A stretch of 64,000 nt of DNA from Lethocerus indicus (Eukaryota > Arthropoda > Insecta > Hemiptera > Belostomatidae): the NCBI GenBank assembly GCA_019843655.1, contig JACDQD010000011.1, forward strand, positions 18,691,333 to 18,755,332, read 5' to 3'. Within the stretch, counting starts at the first letter, position 1; every line of letters begins with the position of its first letter. Shown here in pieces: positions 59,847 through 64,000 of the stretch. A program made the translations under genes and the position numbers. Under the pieces are notes generated by a model, which was given only the letters and a program-made list of their open reading frames with translations, ran no database searches and was not told the DNA's origin.

Positions 59847-60089
59847 TAACACTAGACCGGTCTATGTTTGGACGGCTAAACGTTGAGCCTGTCTATATTA
59901 CTCAAGTCGGTATAAAGGGCCCAGGATAGAACTTGACCGGGAGGGGCCCCTATCAGGGCCCTTTAAAATACCACTTTGTACTGGTGCTTGGGGCATATTT
60001 GAAAAAAAAGTTCGGTCGCGATACGTTAATTTTTCCCGGTTTTATACGCCTTACTTAGAATACGGTAGCGAACGAAGCGCTTTACTTTG

Positions 60090-60310
60090 TCCGAAAGGGC
60101 AAAAATCGCGCAAACAGGATGTGCGCTGTTTACGGCGAAATCGCCTGTGCCGGAAGTGAAGTTTGCTCTCGGTTTAAAGCCGGAGATTTCGATCTCGAAG
60201 ATCGAGAACCGGGCCTTACCTTAGGCCGTCCACCGGACTTCGTCTCCGTGATCCGATTAAAACGGCTAAATAAATCAAAATCGACGATCCCACGACCCAT
60301 ATTCTGACGA
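60090..60310 (+). pseudogene. Decayed mariner transposase, N-terminal region
   Basis: A plus-strand frame reads RKGKNRA..MCAVYGE, followed by SRFKAGDFDLEDREPG and LGRPPDF. The (W)F..F..GDF.LED..R.GRP pattern marks the end of the first helix-turn-helix in mariner transposases. The expected W before the F is replaced, a small insertion splits ..REPG..GRP, and the frame ends at 60307. A following GATTGGCTACATGAAG could be the degraded next segment. There is no catalytic domain, so the relic is inactive. Confidence 0.6.
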
Positions 60311-60582
60311 TTGGCTACATGAAGCCGTAAATGTGTACAAAAAATTTAAAGAGAGTTGCCCTTCAATTTTCCATCAAAATCGACGCGTACTTTCCTGACA
60401 ACTTATCCGCGATAAGTGCAATTGTGAAATGTCATTTCGGCGCCAAAAAAAGAAAAAAAAACACCCGGTGATGGCAATTTATATTAGAGATCTCAGGGGC
60501 CTGTTGGCGTTTAAGGACAGAGTCGAATTCGGGGTCATAAACGAAAGGTGTTTTATTTTAAAAATGAAATAACCTGAGTTTC

Positions 60583-60586
<4 letters not shown>

Positions 60587-60641
<55 letters not shown>
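60587..60641. repeat. (AT)n array
   Basis: About 26 AT dinucleotides. Confidence 0.97.
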
Positions 60642-60643
<2 letters not shown>

Positions 60644-60877
60644 CACTCGGACATTCGATAAGAGTTGCGGAAGTGATGTTTAGCCGTGAAGTAAGTCTGC
60701 GGAGAAAGCTGCAGGCTAATTTCTCCTGCGGGACTTTCGCTTTTTCAACCCCCTGCCCCGCCCCGCTGCTGCTAACCGGCTTAGCAGCAAACTGACCATT
60801 TTGCGTTGTTATACCTCATCCGTATTATAGTACCGACAACCAATTCACTCATCTATAAATATATATATATACATATA

Positions 60878-61445
60878 CAGAGTGGTCCAAAAAAATGTAT
60901 CCACCGTTTAACAGTCCATAACTTGCAAACTAATTGACGGAGTTGTGTCTCATTTTTGGTGAAAGTGTAGCTTAAAGTCCGACTTAAAGATATATCACAC
61001 TGTAGGTGTTCGAAATTGGTCACAATTATTAACATCCAGACACAAAAGATGCCGCCCAACTGCACCACCAACTACTGACTGTACAACGTGTTCAGTCGGA
61101 TATTGGCTCTGGATATTCGCCATTGCCGTTGAACCTCATTAATGTTGTCGTACTTAAAATACCCACTTCAAAACTGGACTTACTTTCATCCCAATTCTAA
61201 GCCTTGCGCGCCGGCCACGTCTACTCTCGAGTACAACAAGGTACAACTGACACAACAGAACACTGACTATCCGGCGACTGTGTCAACTGACAAAACGAAA
61301 CAAAGCAATACAACGTATTGTATGGCGCGATTGCCCCGGAACTACAACACTATAAAACGTACCAAAAATGAGACACAACTCCGTCAATTAGTTTGTAAGT
61401 TATGGACTTTTAAACGGTGGATACATTTTTTTTTTGGACCCTCTG
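60878..61445. mobile_element. TA-flanked MITE, copy 4 (longest)
   Basis: The most complete copy of the family, with clean tips: TA|CAGAGTGGTCC at the left and GGACCCTCTG|TA at the right. Terminal inverted repeats of roughly 90 bases carry the GTATCCACCG and TTGCAAACTAATTGACGGAG segments. It is 568 bp long and inserted in an AT-rich stretch. Confidence 0.88.
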
Positions 61446-61886
61446 TATATATATATATAAAATTTCGGTAATTTTCCGTTAGCCGGAATAAAAGTCTAAA
61501 ACGTTTAACTGTTAAAATATATTAATAAATTTTAAACGAGACAGTTTTACCCGAAAAGAATTTTTTTTTAAATTCAAAACCCGCTTCGTTTTGAATGAAT
61601 TGAGAGAATAGAGCACATTAGGCCTCCCCCTCCCCCCCAAAAAAACGAACATTCCCCTCATTATTGTAAGAAATTTGGCGCAATTCTACATTATTTGGCG
61701 GAAAAGTGTCAAAATTTCAATGCTAATAAAACAATAAACGGTAGTAAAATTTCATACTAAAATCCTCACATTCTTTGTTCGCGAACAAAGTTTTTGTACC
61801 ATCATGTCCTCGGATTTTTATTTGTTAATTTTCACAATTATCATATTAGTATTGTCAACAATACAAGTATCCTCTCTCATATAATA

Positions 61887-61930
61887 ATTAAGTATATAAA
61901 TGGAGTTGGGCCCGTTGGCCGGAATGAGTG
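61887..61930 (+). repeat. Short interspersed repeat R5, copy 3
   Basis: AATTAAGTATATAAATGGAG, then TTGGGCCCGTTGGCCGGAAT, matching 30667 (complement) and 31749. Confidence 0.6.
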
Positions 61931-62014
61931 TATTGACGAAAGTTTGTATATCGTTCTTCTCGATGTCCTATTTTTATTCATTGCAAACAAAATTTTATTT
62001 GTATTTTTGGTACC

Positions 62015-62015
<1 letters not shown>

Positions 62016-62057
<42 letters not shown>
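62016..62057. repeat. (AT)n array
   Basis: About 20 AT dinucleotides. Another lies at 62171-62215. Confidence 0.96.
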
Positions 62058-62061
<4 letters not shown>

Positions 62062-62169
62062 TAACAGTATAAATAATGCCGATGGAGGTCGATCAGAGAT
62101 CAATGTTGAGCTCGAGGGCCAGGGATTGTGGTCATATTACTGTTATCGTAATATCTAATCTATCTATCC

Positions 62170-62170
<1 letters not shown>

Positions 62171-62215
<45 letters not shown>
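62171..62215. repeat. (AT)n array
   Basis: About 22 AT dinucleotides. Confidence 0.96.
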
Positions 62216-62218
<3 letters not shown>

Positions 62219-62989
62219 ACGTAATATTCGCTGTATTCCAATAATTGTTTACTAGTAAACAGTCGTAAAATTTTGTACTATCAACCTATATTTTATTAAC
62301 TGTGTTAATGTTGAAATAATTACAAATACAGTTTCGTTGTCGCTGACTGTATTTTCATGTTATACGTACTCAAGTTGACCGACGGTAACGAAACCCCGAA
62401 ATCGGGGGAGGTTTAGAATGAAATTTTTGGGATGTAAAATTTAATTAGATTTTCACGTTAGTTATCAGTTTATAATGGAAAAAAATATATCCTTTATCTA
62501 GTTCCGTCCTAACTGGGAAATATATGAAAATGCAGGTTTCACGAAGTGAAATAGAGGGGATCCAGTTTAATATTTTTTTTTTTTTGTGTATATATTATAT
62601 ATTGTTTACAGCCTTTGATTTTACTTTTTTGTACTGTTCCAAATGCACATACGTAAAATTCTATTCCGATTGTTTTTATACAATGACGAAAAAAATTTCA
62701 TTTCACCCTCGTATTCGCGTATTAATAATTCGGTATAATGACGAGCCGACGACGTTCTGTGTGTCCGCTGGATGACACGACTGATTTTAACGAGCGTACG
62801 CAAAATGGGGACAATGACATTCTGTGGACAGCACAAACTTAACGCAATGGCGAACTCGTTCTTCGCACTATTAACTTGTCGTACACTCAGTGTCTGTGTC
62901 CGCGTCGTAGTAACACGGCCGGGCACACTGCCACTGACTTGTAGTATTCGTCGGTACAGTCTGTCTACTGTACACCCGGCGGAAACTTT
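62216..62989. other. Non-coding stretch before the satellite
   Basis: Short unsupported frames only. Confidence 0.5.
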
Positions 62990-64000
62990 GTACTTATACA
63001 GTCGTCACTTATATACAGTGTCACTTATACGGTGTCACTTATACAGTGTCACTTATACAGTGTCACTTATACAGTGCCACTTATACAGTCGTCACTTATA
63101 CGGTGTCACTTATACAGTCGTCACTTATACAGTGTCACTTATACAGTGTCACTTATACAGTCGTCACTTATACCTGTGTCACTTATACAGTGTCACTTAT
63201 ACAGTGTCACTTATACAGTGTCACTTATACAGTGCCACTTATACAGTGTCACTTATACGGTGTCACTTATACAGTGTCACTTATACAGTGTCACTTATAC
63301 AGTGTCACTTATACAGTGCCACTTATACAGTGTCACTTATACGGTGTCACTTATACCTGTGTCACTTATACAGTGCCACTTATACAGTGTCACTTATACA
63401 GTGTCACTTATACAGTGTCACTTATACAGTGTCACTTATACAGTGTCACTTATACCGTGTCACTTATACAGTCATCACTTATACCTGTCAGTGTCACTTA
63501 TACAGTCATCACTTATACAGTGTCACTTATACAGTGTCACTTATACAGTGTCACTTATACAGTCGTCACTTATACAGTGTCACTTATACAGTGTCACTTA
63601 TACAGTCATCACTTATACAGTCGTCACTTATACAGTGTCACTTATACAGTTTATACAGTGTCACTTATACAGTCACAATACTTATACAGTGTCACTTATA
63701 CAGTGTCACTTATACAGTGTCACTTATACAGTGCCACTCACTTATACAGTGTGTCACTTATACAGTCACTTATACAGTCATCACTTATACAGTGTCACTT
63801 ATACAGTCGTCACTTATACAGTCATTATACACTTATACAGTGTCACTTATACAGTGTCACTTATACAGTCATCACTTATACAGTGTCACTTATACAGTGC
63901 CACTTATACAGTGTCACTTATACAGTGTCACTTATACAGTGCCACTTATACAGTGTCACTTATACAGTGCCACTTATACAGTCGTCACTTATACAGTGCC
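62990..64000. repeat. 14-bp satellite (CTTATACAGTGTCA)n, continuing past the window
   Basis: About 1 kb of direct repeats. The main unit is CTTATACAGTGTCA, with interspersed CAGTGCCA, CGGTGTCA, CAGTCGTCA, CAGTCATCA and CCTGTGTCA variants, which shift the period between 14 and 15. The variants are mixed rather than blocked. The right end is cut by the window. Confidence 0.98.

Overview
This is eukaryotic genomic DNA. Coding sequence is sparse and interrupted by introns with GT/AG junctions. AATAAA signals are present, intergenic and intronic DNA is long, microsatellites are abundant, and DNA transposon remnants of TA- and TTAA-target types recur. CpG does not look depleted by eye. The one gene I can name, LSM11, has an Sm-core sequence that reads most like an arthropod (probably insect) protein. 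The species is not determined.

Gene content: three exons of LSM11, the U7 snRNP Sm-like protein of histone mRNA 3'-end processing, lie on the minus strand at 32427-32515, 30258-30397 and 19626-19783, with an AATAAA at 19545-19550. The Sm1 motif is in the middle exon and the Sm2 motif in the last. The N-terminal exon(s) were not found. The middle exon carries one extra base relative to the conserved reading, so it is either an assembly error or a real frameshift. Three further terminal-exon candidates (minus 39814-39928, minus 58874-59065, plus 25142-25277) are unrecognised and uncertain.

Two plus-strand sites, near 26408 and 45174, have the form polypyrimidine-CAG|GTGAGT. Each is followed within 50 bases by a second donor (TAGC|GTAAGTC), and their flanks resemble each other. 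This is the layout of recursive-splicing ratchet points. It suggests the window lies inside a very long intron of an unseen plus-strand gene, with LSM11 nested on the opposite strand.

Repeats dominate the rest. The main family, with more than 20 full, solo-arm or tandem copies, is a foldback (palindromic) element whose arms themselves contain smaller hairpins. Others are a TA-flanked MITE with long terminal inverted repeats (4 copies), a TTAA-flanked piggyBac-type MITE (2 copies), two decayed mariner transposase fragments, and several unnamed interspersed repeats. One of these sits twice beside a 10-bp minisatellite. There are also large simple repeats, including about 320 bp of CT, several AT arrays, and a roughly 1 kb 14-bp satellite running off the right edge.

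Layout: 0-9 kb is MITEs and foldbacks; 8.6-11.3 kb is the minisatellite block; 11-19 kb is mostly featureless with simple repeats; 19.5-32.5 kb is LSM11 and its introns; 32.5-58 kb is repeats, scattered foldbacks and candidate exons; 58-64 kb holds a candidate exon, the long CT tract, a mariner relic, a MITE, AT arrays and the terminal satellite.
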